Below are positions 47,801 through 59,199 of a stretch of 64,000 nt of DNA, piece by piece. The DNA lies in the NCBI GenBank assembly GCA_029215795.1, contig JARDYH010000007.1, forward strand, positions 63,046,763 to 63,110,762. The letters run 5' to 3'. The notes beneath the pieces are model-generated. The model saw nothing but the letters and a program-made list of their open reading frames with translations, was not told where the DNA came from and did not search any database. Source of the stretch: Anniella stebbinsi. Taxonomy: Eukaryota > Chordata > Lepidosauria > Squamata > Anniellidae. The position numbers and the translations under genes were made by a program. Numbering within the stretch: position 1 is the stretch's first letter; each line of letters begins with the position of its first letter.

Positions 47801-50800
47801 CCTGCTTGCCTCTCTCTCCCCCCCCAGAGGTGAAGGAGGTCGTTCTGGTGCCCCTACATGCTGCTCCCAGCGAAGCCGTGGCCGAGATTGATGCCCTCTA
47901 TGACGTCTTCCTGGACGTGAGAAGCAAGTGGGGGACCGATGTAAGCAGCCGCATCGCTGCAGCAGCTCAAGTGATGCCTCCTCCCCCCCCCCCCAATAGT
48001 TCTGCTTTGTGCTTGCCAACAGAATGGCCACCGGTTGCCAGACGGAGATCATAGAATCCTAGACTCGTGGAGCTGGAAGGGGACCTCTAAGGCCATCATT
48101 GAGTCCAATGCCCTGCTCAGTGCAGGAATCCACCTCAAAGCATCCTTGGCAGATGGCTGTCCAGCTGCCTCTGGAAGGACTCTCGGGTGGGAGAGCCCAC
48201 CACCTCTCTAGGGCACAGGCATTAGATCCTCCCCCTTCCACCTCCGGTGATCAGCCCCAGTGCTGGGCTGTGTCTAGGCGGTTGTCCTGCCTGGCTCCTA
48301 ACAGAGAGCCTGTCCCTCCTTCCTCCTGGCAGGAGATGCTCTTCCTGGGGGACTTCAATGCAGACTGCTCCTACGTCCAGCCTCAGGACTGGCCCCGCAT
48401 CCGCCTGTGCTCCAGCGGTGCCTTTCAGTGGCTCATCCTGGACACGGCAGATACCACTGTGACGAATACCAACTGCGCCTATGACAGGTGAGGACCACGG
48501 CCCAGGTCCTGGGGGTGGGGGGGCCGTGGTGGCCTCGGGGCTTTCCTGCAGAGGAGCCATATCCTTGGAGCGGCAGCAGAGCAAGCAGGAGACTGGATGG
48601 TGCGAGAGGCCTCTGCTCTGTTCTCGCCAGGGCATGGCGATCCCTAGAGCTGCCTCCGGTCATTCTCTGCCCCAAGATGGCAGGATGAGATCAAGGGTCC
48701 ACCTAGCCCAGCAGCCTGTTTCTCCCATGGCCAACCAGGTGCCCACAGGAAACCCACAAGCGGACAGGGCAAGAGTGCCACAGCACCCCACCCCACACCC
48801 ATGTTCCCCAGCAACTGGTGCACATGGGCACACTGCTTCTGATCCTGGAGGTAGCACAGAGCCATCAGGATTAGCAGCCATGGACAGCCTTCGCCTCCGA
48901 TCCCTTTTTAGAGCCATTCAAATTGGTGGTCGTCATCGCTACATCTTGTGGCAGCGAATTCCATTGTTTCGCTCTGTGCTGTATGAAGAAAGACTTCCTC
49001 TGATCTGTGCTGGATCTCCCACCAGCCAGCTTTACTGGACGATCCCCCTGCAAGGGGGAAGGGGAGGAGGGCAGGGCTCAGCCGCAACAGCGGGGTGCGG
49101 CGACCCCCGGGCGGACCCGAAGCGGAGCGCCCCGTCCTCCGCCTGCAGGCAGAGCAGCGCCCTGTCCGGCCGCCGGCCCCGTCGCACTTGCCTGGTGGGG
49201 CTGGCCCTGGAAGGCCTGCAGGGCGCCCTGTCCAGAACGGAGCCCACCTGCCGGCCCAGGCCACGGAGGTCCGGCAAGCCTGGGCGCACGTCGATCTCCG
49301 GGAAGTAGAGGCGCGTCTGCGGGGAGGTCGTGAAGACCCTGAGAGGCGACGGAGCCAGAGGGGGGGGGGACGGAGGGACCGTTAGAGGGAGCGCGAGGGA
49401 CGGCGGGAGGCGGCTTCTCCCGGCCCCGCTCCGCCCGCCCCGTCGGGCGCACCTGGTCAAGGCTGCGAGGGCGAAATCCTCCGCGCTGTCGAGGCCGCTT
49501 CTCGCCCAGCTGTCCTGGAGCATCTGGCGCTCGGAGGCGGGCGCCGCCATGGCGGGGTAGGAGGGCGGGGGGAGCCGGCCAGCCAGCCGGTCGGAGGAGC
49601 GAGCGAGCGCCGCTGCCCGGACAGCGACGGGAGCCACGCGGTGGCAGCGGCGGCGACCCTCCGAGCGCGCTTTTGAGCGCGTCGCCCGCCTCTCCGGCGC
49701 AGGAAGGGGCGTGGGGCGGCCTCGGCAAGCGGGGCCTGCCCTTCGGGGGACCACGCTAGGCGCTGCCTGGGACCAGTCGCTCCTCTCTGCCCAGGCCAGA
49801 GTCTTGCCCGCATCGCTGGCCCGCAAATGCTCCTGGGAAGCCTGCCAGGTAGCCCGCCGCCCCGGGGCCGCCCCGTCCTCCAGTCGCACCCGCCCCCCCA
49901 CTCCCCAGAGAGAGCCAGGACAAGCTGTTGGAGCAAAGGCCGTGCGGACATCTGCCAGGCAGAGCTTGCGTGGAGCAAGGGGTTGGGCTAGATGATCTCC
50001 AAGGTCTCTCCCATCTGTGGTGCTCTCCTCTTTCCCTAGGAGAGATTCAGGGCCCTTTTGCTCTCTTTCTGAGCTTTCCCATCTCTCTCCCCCGCTCCCC
50101 GCCAATGGTTCTTTGCAGGATCGTGGTGGCCGGCAGCCACCTCAAGAACAGCATCTTGCCTGGCACAGCCAAGGTGAACAACTTCCAGCACACCTTCAGC
50201 TTGAACTACAAGGATGTGAGCAGCTGTTTTTTTTACCTCTGTCCAGGCAGCAGGGGTGGGGGTGGAGCAGGCCAGGGCAGAGGTCAAAGGAGCTCAGGGG
50301 CACCTCCTCCTCCTCCTCCTCCTCCTAGCCCCGCATTAAGAAAAGAAACAGCCAGCAGCTAAAACAAGCCATTTCACCAAGGGGAGAGAGCTCCAGGATC
50401 AGGCCTGTCAACACAGAACAGCTTTTGCCTCATGTCTATGTGCCATCGGGGTGGAGTGGGGTGGGGGAGAGGCAGCCACACTGGAGAGTCTGAGAGCGAC
50501 TGACCCACACAGACATGGAACATTTGTTTATTGTACTATATTTATAGCCATTTTGTCTCCCAGGAGCTCAGGGTAGTGTACAGGGTCCTACTCTTCCCAT
50601 TTTATCCTCCCAACAACCCTGTGAGGTAGGTTAGGCAAAGAAACGGTGTCTGGCCCAGTCCTCATCCAGCCCTCTAACCACTATTCCACCCTGTCCTTGT
50701 GCTGTGCTGGTGAGCCCGAAGGAGTAAGGTGGCACCTGCCCCTCTCTGCATGAGGACACACGAATTCTTCCCCCCTCTGCCTTTCAGGCCTTGGCTGTTA

Positions 50801-50835
50801 GCGACCATTTCCCCGTGGAAGTGACGCTGAAATGA
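44822..50835 (+). CDS. DNASE1: Deoxyribonuclease I precursor
   Basis: Eight coding exons (44822-44965, 45656-45744, 46217-46300, 47197-47312, 47828-47940, 48333-48487, 50119-50215, 50788-50835) join in phase to give 281 residues: a 21-residue signal peptide and 260 mature residues, as in human DNase I. The enzyme is a secreted, Ca/Mg-dependent endonuclease. In mature numbering, Glu39, Glu78, His134, Asp168, Asp212, Asp251 and His252 are all present, as are the Cys101-Cys104 and Cys173-Cys209 pairs. Asn106 keeps an N-D-T glycosylation site, whereas the Asn18 site is lost (N-P-A). Residue 114, Ala in human and important for actin binding, is Phe. The start lies eleven bases into its exon after the acceptor at 44810-44811, so a non-coding exon precedes it. 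The gene looks intact and active. Confidence 0.97.
45098..45170. repeat. Fold-back element with 'acaactcccagaa' arms
   Basis: GTGTTGGACTACAACTCCCA and its inverse TGGGAGTTGTAGTCCAACAC flank a spacer of about ten bases in DNASE1 coding intron 1, a near-perfect hairpin. Confidence 0.8.
45255..45475. repeat. Palindromic repeat shared with DNASE1L2 intron 1
   Basis: Arms with GAATCCATTCAGGGTTTCAG and GAGCTATACAAGGTGCTGAA pair with inverse arms ending CCAAGAATGGATTCAC. One arm is repeated. A related element lies at 58895-59065. Confidence 0.75.
46352..46533 (-). repeat. tRNA-Ala-like SINE
   Basis: On the minus strand it begins GGCCGTGGCTCTGTGGCAGA, a tRNA-Ala-like A box, and has a GGTTTGATCC B box. 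The body continues to a 'gggtctgactctgtct' tail. It lies in DNASE1 coding intron 3. Confidence 0.75.
47079..47105. repeat. (CTG)n short repeat
   Basis: About nine CTG units lie in DNASE1 coding intron 3, some 90 bases before exon 4. Confidence 0.85.
48047..48235 (-). repeat. CR1-type LINE 3' end
   Basis: The sequence begins ATCATAGAATCCTAGACTCG and continues with CCCTGCTCAGTGCAGGAATC, the reverse complement of the CR1 3' UTR. It lies in DNASE1 coding intron 5. Confidence 0.85.
48690..49055 (-). repeat. CR1-type LINE 3' region, second fragment
   Basis: Phrases such as 'tagcccagcagcctgtttct', 'cccatgttccccagcaact' and 'tctcccaccagccagcttta' match the reverse complement of the element at 55320-55950. 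It ends close to the antisense globin-like fragment. Confidence 0.8.
49080..49740. promoter_or_regulatory. CpG island inside a DNASE1 intron
   Basis: CG dinucleotides are dense between DNASE1 coding exons 6 and 7. The island covers the antisense globin-like exons and 190 bases upstream of their ATG, so it may be, or have been, that gene's promoter. No TATA box is evident. Confidence 0.6.
49224..49550 (-). pseudogene. Globin-like gene fragment, antisense in a DNASE1 intron
   Basis: Exon 1 (49453-49550) has an ATG in GCCATGG context and encodes 32 codons with a Trp at position 15, as in alpha globins. It ends at an AG/GT donor inside an Arg codon, the universal globin B12.2 intron position and phase. 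Exon 2 starts at 49338 after a CTCAG acceptor. The joined protein reads ALTR, VFTTSPQTRLYFPEID, RGLGRQVGSVL, close to the alpha-D type of alpha-globin chains and free of gaps for 38 residues of exon 2. The distal-His position carries Leu (GLG in place of GHG). After residue 38 the similarity fades, the proximal-His block is not convincing and no third exon was found. I call it a probable pseudogene of an alpha-type globin; a divergent, intact globin with unusual later exons is not excluded. Confidence 0.55.
49965..50030 (+). repeat. CR1 3' end, short fragment
   Basis: GAGCAAGGGGTTGGGCTAGATGATCTCCAAGGTCTC is a CR1 tail fragment just before DNASE1 coding exon 7. Confidence 0.6.
50525..50700 (-). 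repeat. Sauria-type tRNA SINE, partial
   Basis: The stretch carries CATTTTATCCTCCCAACAACCCTGTGAGGTAGGTTAGGC and ends CCCTCTAACCACTATTCCAC, the reverse complement of a Sauria SINE head. It lies in the last DNASE1 intron. Confidence 0.7.
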
Positions 50836-51527
50836 TGCTGAGATCCACCTGGGATGTCTCCACCTTCCACGCTGCTGTGCAGTGACCCATCGAAGCTTCC
50901 TCCTCAGCAGCGGATCCAAAGGCCAAAGCGCTTTGATTTTTGGAATCCCCACGGGGCCTGGCCTTTGGGCGACTAGGAAGGCTCCTCCACACGATCCTTC
51001 CTGTTACTTACGAAACACAAACCTTCTTCTTGTGTCCTCTTCACAGAAATAAGGATGATTAATGCCATTCAAATGATTTTCCTGCCCCTCTGAACAATCC
51101 TGGTAGGGATGAACTGCCAAATTGTGAAATTTCAGGGCTCCAGCGCAGCCTGAATAAATCTGCCGGGGGCATATCCAGTATTGCAAATCTCTAGGATGGT
51201 TCTTCCTCATCCTGAACCTCCTCCTCAGACACCAGAGAGCATATACCTTGTGAGCGGAGTCCATCTAGCCCCCCTGGCCCCACGGAGAGGAGCCCTTCAG
51301 CCCCAGCATTGTCCTGTAGCTGCTACCCTGGGAGGCTGTGCAGAAGGGGGGGGGGGCTTCTGAATCAGCTAAATAAACAAACTGGGGAAAAGGGAAGCTA
51401 GACGCAGGGTGCGGGGAGCCAGCAGCACCTGCCCTAGAGACGGACTCTTTCTGCTTTCTATTTAGAGAGCTGGAATTGGATTGGGGGGAGGATCTTGCTC
51501 CCCATGGTTTAGCCTAACCTCTTCCTA

Positions 51528-51612
51528 CCTGGTGAGCTCCTCCAGATGTGCTTGGGGATGATGGGAGTTCTAATCAAACACCTCTGGAGAGTCCCAGGTT
51601 GGGGAAGGCTGT
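51528..51612. repeat. Fold-back DNA element, partial
   Basis: GGGGATGATGGGAGTTCTAATC followed by CCCAGGTTGGGGAAGGCTG is the right half of the element seen complete at 30287-30419. Confidence 0.6.
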
Positions 51613-51927
51613 TGCAGCCACCCATTCCTTTCACCCACCTGTTGTCTTAGGTCAAAGAGGTTTTGCACATTTCGGAAACAATTCCACCACCCACCCCTAA
51701 AAGTGGTTCTCTCAGAGGCCAAGTAGGGTGACCAGCATCACAGCACCCACAGCAAACCTGCTTTCCATGCGCCTTCTGGTCACTCCAGCTGCGGACAGCA
51801 TCAGCCTGTGGCCTAGCGTGAGCCCATGACAGGATCCAGCTGATCGGCTATAGAATTGGCCAGTCACCATTTAGGCATTCCTGCCCAAAGTAGGTCTGGT
51901 GGACAGATGCTTCTGATGGAAACAGAC

Positions 51928-51934
<7 letters not shown>

Positions 51935-51970
<36 letters not shown>
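51935..51970. repeat. (GA)n microsatellite
   Basis: About eighteen GA units. Confidence 0.95.
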
Positions 51971-51975
<5 letters not shown>

Positions 51976-53253
51976 CCCAAGAAGGGGTACCTAACAAGGA
52001 GGCTCGTGGCTTCGTCCAGGCATGGCTGCTGCCAGCCAGTTCCAAAGGAGTCTCTGCCGGCAGATGTGAAACCTACATTGACCCCACAGGCTGCAACTCT
52101 GTAGCAAGAGGAAACAAACACACACACAACCAGACCTCTTTCCCAAGGCCCATCCTGCAAAACACCTACGCTCACAAGGCACGAGAGGCCACAGCTGTTG
52201 TGAAAGGCGGCACATTTGTTCAGCCATATCCGCTTCCTGTGTGGCAACAGCCCTGAGCACACTGCCAGGTTCCCAGAGTGGGGTGCGCAGGGGAGACCTG
52301 TCCTGTGGAGACCCCCGCCCATGGTCATGTGATCAGCTGTGCCAGGCTTTGCCCGCTTTTCAAGTCTGGCTTCTCACCTCCTGACGGGTAGCTATCCTTG
52401 GCATGGGCCATGATGTTTCTAGGCTGACATCCTGGGTGGCCGTGGGAAGGACTTCCGTGGCCACTTGGTGGCTGAGAACCAAGGCACGCCCACCCCCAAG
52501 CTTCCCTTGGGAGACCTCTCAAGGGCGGGTATTTCTCACTCCCAACTTTGTCCCGAAATGACCAACACTTGTGATGGCTTTTGCTCAGCACCGTCCTCTA
52601 CTTTGTTGTTCTACTCTGGTGTCACAGTCCTGAATCTCGTAGAAATCAATGTCTCCTGGATAAAAGCCAAGTTGGGTAAAAGGAAGCAGCTTTGCCAATC
52701 GGCCGAGCATGACCAGCAAACTTCCTTCCGGGCCCCTCCGAAGCCACACTGGAGAAAGGTTGTTGACGCTATTTGCTTCCTTGGTTCAAGGGAAATCCTG
52801 CTCGTTGCCACGTTACCATATTCTCGCCTTTCCTCTAATTCCAGGCCAGTCACTTCGGAGTACAGTTCCTCACATAGTTAATAGGTGCACATAGTTAATA
52901 GGTGCTATTCTAGCTGAACATTCATGTGACCTAGATGAGCTATCAATGATGGAGCAGAGTGGAGCAGGTCTCCTTACGCTAGTGCCAAGCCAGCTTACCA
53001 TCGGGACGTGCAGCTGACTCAAACCCAGGAGAAGCTGGAAGCCTTACAGAGGACAAGCTCAAAACTCAGAAATGATCTTAATAAGCCAGGATGTTGGTCC
53101 AGAAGGGAACAGAATGCCATGAAGCCAAGATTGGCAGGACCAGCGTCTCACTCTAGCCAAGGGGCAACGCTTTGATGTCATGAGACCCGACTCACCTTGG
53201 CCACAGTTGCCACCTATCCACCCACGGTGCGCTTGGCTGTCCAAATCACATAG

Positions 53254-53455
53254 CAGTGTGGTGTAGCCGGAGTGCAGTACCAGACAGAGTGCTGGGACTT
53301 AAATTGGGGAGAGGTTTCCTGAAGGAGCTCAGTCTAGCTGCCTTCTCTTAGCCTAGCCTGACTTGCAGGACTGTTGTGAGGCTAAAATGGAGGAGGGAAT
53401 GGTGTGTGCCATTCTGTGCTCCTGAGAGGAAAAGCAGGCTGCAAATAGGATAACA
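53254..53455 (+). repeat. Sauria-type SINE, diverged
   Basis: A worn head (GTGGTGTAGCCGGAGTGCAG) is followed by the body phrases CCTGACTTGCAGGACTGTTGTGAGG and AAAATGGAGGAGGGAA, in the same order as the copy at 57990. Confidence 0.6.
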
Positions 53456-53949
53456 TATGAGCCCTCCTGCCCCAGAGCAAGGCTCATCCGTCAAGATCCT
53501 TCGACCAAAGGATCATCACCCGGGACTTCCTCAGCCTCATGCGGGCTTCTCAGATCTCCTTTTGCTCCCCCCCCTTTTGTCCCTTTTCCTGTTTGTTGGG
53601 TCTCTTGTCCTCGTCAGATCCTGGCCCCCTTGGGTCTGCTACTCAAACATGACAATTTTCTTCACAAACCTACCTGGATGGATCATTTACTCACCTACAT
53701 TAATCTCAGTTTGGGGACATCAACAGAAAACAGGGTATCACACCCTACATCAGCCTAAATGAACCCAAATGATGCCTCATAGCCTGCCGGATTCCACCCC
53801 CACCTCTTCATAATCACGACCCAAAGCAGCTTTTCAGGTTACAGTGAGTTTCTACCCCACCTATCTTCCATCACTGTTCAGCAATCCCACTGGCTAATGA
53901 TGGTTTTATTGCTCCATTCTAAAAACCACATAAAAATGTAAAAAGAGCA

Positions 53950-54440
53950 GTGGTGGATCAGAGCCAGGGTCCTTCTAGCCCAGCATTCTGCTCACACGGT
54001 GGCCAACCAGCTGTCGACCAGGGACCCACAAGCAGGACATGAGCACAACAGCACCAGGCTACCCATGTTCCCCAGAGAATGGTGTACATAGGCATACTGC
54101 CTCTGATGCTGCAAGTAGCACAGAGCCATCAGGACTAGTAGCCATAGATAGCCTTCTCCTCCTCCTCCTCCTCCTCCTCCTCCAGGAATTTGTCTAACAC
54201 CCTTTTAAAGCTATCCAAATTGGTGGCTATCACTGCATCTTGGGAAGGGAATCCCACGGTTTAACTCTGGACTTTGTGAAGAAGGACTTCCTTTCATCTG
54301 TCCTGAATCTCCCACCAATTAGCTTCATGGGATATGACCCCACTGGGTTCACGAGAGAGGGAGAAAAAACTGTCTGCCATTCCACATTCTCCACACCAGG
54401 CATAATTTTGCATGCTGCTATCATGTCCCCCAAGAGCCAT
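53950..54440 (-). repeat. CR1-type LINE 3' region
   Basis: The phrases 'tagcccagcattctgctcac', 'cccatgttccccagagaat', 'tctcccaccaattagcttca' and 'gctgctatcatgtccccc' are the reverse complement of the CR1 3' region. A (CCT)n run at 54160-54183 lies inside. Confidence 0.85.
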
Positions 54441-54487
54441 TTTTTCTATGCTAAAAGCCCAAAATGTTAGGAGGGGAGGGCTTGCTG

Positions 54488-54489
54488 TA

Positions 54490-54524
<35 letters not shown>

Positions 54525-54527
54525 TTC
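54488..54527. repeat. (ATT/ATC)n short repeat
   Basis: TATTATTATT continues into ATCATTATCATT units. Confidence 0.85.
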
Positions 54528-55319
54528 TGGCAGTGCTCATGTACAAGAAGAAATTCTACAGGCATGTATTTTGGCATGCATGCTTGGAATGGCGTCCCTT
54601 GTTGAATATCTAACTGATGCAGCTGCTGGATACATGAAATCCAAAGGTGCTGAGGGGCTCTTAGTAGCTTGGGTGGGTATCTTCTTCCCCTGCAGTGGAG
54701 TTTGTTATTCCCGATTATGCAATGCACCAGCTTCTCCCAAGGTGGAGCTTGCAATGCTGGTCTTAAAAACGCACACTCAGAAAATGCTCATTAAAGTATC
54801 CCCACCCACACCGAGGACAGGCGTTTGCTTCACTGCAAGTGGGGAAATAGCAGTCAGGTGCCGGATGGAGGCTGGGGTGGGTGCCTGGGGTTGTCCCTCC
54901 TTTTCTTGCATCTCCTGGCAGAGTAACAAAGTGAGACTTCACCCGGGGAGCCTCAGTGTTCAGGAAGACTTTGGAAGCACCCCAAACTCTCTCTCCACAG
55001 GCAGTGAAACACGCGGTAAGGGCTGTTTGCTTTTTTAAGCTCCGTCACTTTATTGTTGGGAGGGAGGGTTGGGTGTTCTCTCCCTCTCTCGGAATATTAG
55101 AACTCAAAGACACCTGGTGAAATTGATGGCCAGGAGATTCGGAGCATGTCCTTCCCCACACAATTTGTAGCTGACGTGGGATTTGGTGCCACAAAGTGTG
55201 AAGATGATCACTGGCTTAAAAGGGGACTAGAAAAGTTGGGCAGACAAATCCCAACTTCATGTATGCACTGATGGGATCTGACCCAGGGTGCGGCCGCTGT
55301 GAAAAAGGCAAATCCATGT

Positions 55320-55950
55320 TAGGCACAAATAGAAAAGGAATTTAAGAATAAAACTGCCACTATTGTCCTGCCCTTATGCAAATCTGTGGTGGGACCACAC
55401 TTAGAATACTGTGAGCAGTTCTGGTCACCACACCTAAAAAGAATATTGTAGAGTTGGGGAAAAGGCCAAAGAAGGGCAAATAAAACGATCAAGGGTTTGG
55501 AGGAAAGGTGATGTATGGGACTGTTTAGCTTGGAAAAAAGGGTGACTGAGGGGAGACATGATAGAGATGTACAAAATGATGCCTGGGCTGGAGAAAGTGG
55601 ATAGGGAGACATTTCTACCACCCTTCTCAAAATACTAGACCCCAAAGGAGTCTTCCCATGAAGCTGATTGGTGGGAGATTCAGTACAGATCAAAGGAAGT
55701 CCTTCTTCACACCACACATAGTTAAACTATGGAATTCACTATCACAGGATGTAGTAATGGCCACCAATTGGATAAATTCCTTGAGGAGAAGGCTACTAGT
55801 CCTGATGACCATGAAGAAAAGATTGGTGCTGTCATTCATGGAGGACCGTGGTCTGGTGCATGTGGTGAGGAGCAGCCTAGAATTCCCTACTGCCTCATGG
55901 CCTCAGCAATCTGGAGCCCTTCTTGGCAAGGGTGCCCCCAGGCATAAATG
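55320..55950 (+). repeat. CR1-type LINE 3' region, plus orientation
   Basis: The sequence reads in the sense direction: GGGACCACACTTAGAATACT, GGGGAGACATGATAGAGATG, GAAGCTGATTGGTGGGAGAT and AAGTCCTTCTTCACACCACA. Frames are broken. Confidence 0.85.
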
Positions 55951-57639
55951 AGAGCCAGAGCAGGGGAGAAAGTTTGGCGTCTTTTTGAGCAGCAAATTAC
56001 AATTTGGCCTCACGGAGTAAAAGATTTTGCTCAGTTCGGAAGATACACGCTAACTCCAGGAAATGCCGATCCTCCTAGCAGGGCGAGCAGTAGGGATAGA
56101 GAGGCGAGCCACATCCCAGGGCTTGGGTGTCAGGCCGTGTCTATCTGGCTGGTTGCTTCCTGCTCAACAGGCCCTGGAGGTGAGGAACTCTTGCCAGCCT
56201 CTTTGTCTGGGAAGGTATGAGGCGTGGGCGCCCAGGGTGAACTGAGAGAGGTTCCCAGACCCTGCAGTCTTGGGAAAGTCAGGAAACACCAGTGCTGACT
56301 TCGCAAGCCCTCCCCACCCTGTGCAAAACCCAGCTCCAGCTGTGGGCAAAGGAAGGCATTTGCACTCTCTCCTGTCGTGGCGCTCCCATCGGACTTCTCC
56401 GGCGGGTACCACCAAGGGCGCTCTAGATCCCACCCTCCCGAAGGTGAGTGTCTCACACCTGCATGCTCCATCCCTCGCTGCTGGCAACCCCGGGCAATGA
56501 CTGGCATGTGCCCAAAAGGGCGGGGCTTTCAGCTCACCTCTGACGCCATTCTGTGCAAAGAGTGCAGCTCACAGATGTAGCTGTGACGCACGGAGTGATG
56601 AGAGGCAGGTACGTCTGCGTGTCTGAATCAGCCCCTAATCACCCAAGAGGGTGTAAGTGATGAGAAGGGTGCAGCCTCACACCTGGCAGAACCAGAATCC
56701 GGAGACCCCCCTCCCTGACAGGTGAACTCACTCGGGGGCCCTGCTGCCCTGACTGTGCCTAATTCCTATGTACCTGAATGGGTGATCTGGATGACACCCT
56801 TTTCCCTCAGGCAGGGAGGGAAACCGGATCCCCTGAGCTGGCTGGGTGGCTGTATCTCACAGGTCAGCATCAGTGGCTGGTTTCCATCACAGGAGGAGCT
56901 GCTCAGCTTCTCATCAGGGGTTTTCGGCTTGGAAGACCTGGGCCAAAGCAGGGAGATGGCTAAGGTTGGTTGCAGGTGCTGTTTCTCCATTTCCTAGGGT
57001 TGCCAGCTTCTTTCTACTGGTCCTGCTCTTCTCTCTTTTACAACAGACTGGGACACAGCAGTTCAGAAGGTGAAGCTGTCCTCATTGTTTTCTCTTGATG
57101 CCAGGAAAAAATTCTCCCACTTAACTTTTGCCGAGCCAGCTGTTACTGACGGCAAAGGCCAATCAAAAGGAGGAGGAGGAGAAGGGCCAACCGGTGGCTC
57201 TGCCAGTGACGTTCCATGTGCCACTGGCAACCATCCCTGTGTTTTTAGCACATGCCCTGGGGAGACGTGGGAGTGAGCTTTCATCAGAGGAAGGTTTAAC
57301 CCTTTCCTCCATGCCACGGTCCTGATAAAAATCACACACGCCCCAACCTGCTATGGAAACCACCCCGTAGCTGCCATAAGCCCCAGGGGGAAAGCTTCCC
57401 TTGGCATCGATGGGAACTTTGCTTCTTCGGGGCGGGGGATTTTTGTCAATGGCGAGGGAGGTCAGGTTAAAGCTCCCCTCCCCACGCTGTGCGGTCCTGA
57501 CAATAAATGAATGACCCCCGTCCACGCCCCACCCCACTCCAGCTGTGCCTGCTAAGGGCCCATTTACGAGGGCCGTCTCTTCCCAGGCCCTGAGAGATTG
57601 GGAGCGTGTGGGGTGCCCCTCGTTCGTTCCCAGGAGGCT

Positions 57640-57820
57640 GACATACCCCAAGTCAGACCCTGGGTCCATCCAGCCCAGCACTCTCGACTCGACACGGACT
57701 GGCAGCTGTGTCCCTCTCTCCCTCCCTCCGAGGGTACAGGCAGGATTCCTTCCTTGCCCTACCTGGAGACGCTGGCAGGGATCGAACCAGGGACCTCCTG
57801 CATGTGAACCCACAGGGCCA
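57640..57820 (-). repeat. tRNA-Ala-like SINE
   Basis: AAGTCAGACCCTGGGTCCAT, GACTGGCAGCTGTGTCCCTC and GGGATCGAACCAGGGACCTC give the tail, body and B box on the minus strand. Confidence 0.7.
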
Positions 57821-57989
57821 GGGCCCCTTCCTGGGCAGCCTTGGGCCTGGGTCTTTGTGCGCCGTCTTTAGCTTGAGGCTGCGTCTTCCTCTTTGGCATT
57901 GACATGTATTTGCGCTTTACATCTTTTGCTTCTCATGCATGCTGTTTTCAGGATTATTTGTTCCACTGTAAATGTTTGGATTAAGTATA

Positions 57990-58238
57990 GGCCCCACATG
58001 GTGTCATGGTTAGAGTGCTGGACTGGGGCGTGGGAGACCCGGGTTCCAGTTCCCGCTCAGCTATGAGGCTCGCTGGGCGACTTTGGGCCAGTCCTGGGCT
58101 CCCAGCCTGACCTACCTCACAGGGTGGTTGTGAGGATAAAATGGAGAGGAGGAGGAGGATCATGTAAGCTGCCTTGGGTCCCTTGCAAGAGAAAAAGGTG
58201 GGATAGAAATGGAATAATACAAAAATAATTTGGGGGAA
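57990..58238 (+). repeat. Sauria SINE, near-complete
   Basis: The head GGCCCCACATGGTGTCATGGTTAGAGTGCTGGAC has a tRNA-type A box and GGGTTCCAGTTCCC gives the B box. The body has GACCTACCTCACAGGG and GTTGTGAGGATAAAATGG, and the tail ends GGGATAGAAATGGAATAATAC. This element marks the genome as squamate. Confidence 0.85.
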
Positions 58239-58526
58239 TTAGTTTTGAATTCTTCTGTTTTTGTATTAATCTGCATTTGCATTGTTTCCTGCAGGATGGA
58301 TCAGTCGCTGTGCTTTGGGTGTTACGTGAAGGACAAATGGGCTGGAATGGCATTTAGGGTTGATGATGCTTTGTTCTAGCGAGGGGCAGCTTTGAGCTCC
58401 ACTTTGTCGTGCTGGGGAGACGAGGCATGCAAACGTTGCATCAACTCCTAGGGTCGCCCTGGCGCACCACCCTTTCACTGCCCCCTCCCACACACGTCTC
58501 TCTCTCTCCTCTTCAGGGAACAGGCC

Positions 58527-59145
58527 ATGAAGCTGCCGCTGGCAGTCTCCTGCCTGGCGTCGCTGCTGCAGGCGGCTGCCCTGTTACGCATCTGCGCCTT
58601 CAACATCCAGAGCTTTGGAGACAGCAAACTGTCTGATGAGGGGATCTCAAGAGTTATTGTCCAGGTGAGAACGGGGCTTCCCCAACCAGTGGCTCCCACA
58701 GCAGGGAGCAAACACTCAGCCCCCAGAAGAGCAGGTGAGGGCTGGCTCGGAGCAGCCGTTTACCTGCAGGCTTCGTCCCATGGCCCCACCCTACGCGCCA
58801 GGCACTCCAGCAGTTTCCAGAAGTGGGGGACACAAGGGGGAGCCAATTGCAGGCTGCATCTCCAGAGACCCAGCGGAGGCTGGTGGCTCTGATTTCATTG
58901 GGGCTGTGAATCCGTTCTGGGTTTCAGTCAGAACCAGCCAGAACATTAGAGGAACTATCCAAGGTGCTGAATCAATTGGGGTGGGGAGTCAGCACCTTGG
59001 AGAGCTCCTTTAGAGTTCTGCCTGAAACCCAGAGCGGATTCATTGCTCCACTGATACTGAAGTCTCCACAGATGCTAATGCCTCTGGGGCCACCAGCTTC
59101 ATGGGACACCAAGAGGCAAAGGAAGGGTGTGTGTGTGTGTGTGTG

Positions 59146-59199
<54 letters not shown>

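Larger units (their letters stand above)
50840..58520. other. Intergenic stretch between DNASE1 and DNASE1L2
   Basis: I found no third DNase-like gene and no other conserved exon. The stretch is mostly old repeats, listed separately, plus AT-rich unique sequence. The final part should include the DNASE1L2 promoter and first exon. No CpG island is evident there. Confidence 0.55.

Noticed and set aside
49032..50105. 357-codon minus-strand frame as one long protein
   Set aside because: It runs through splice sites and CpG-rich non-coding sequence. Only the two globin-like exons within it are supported.
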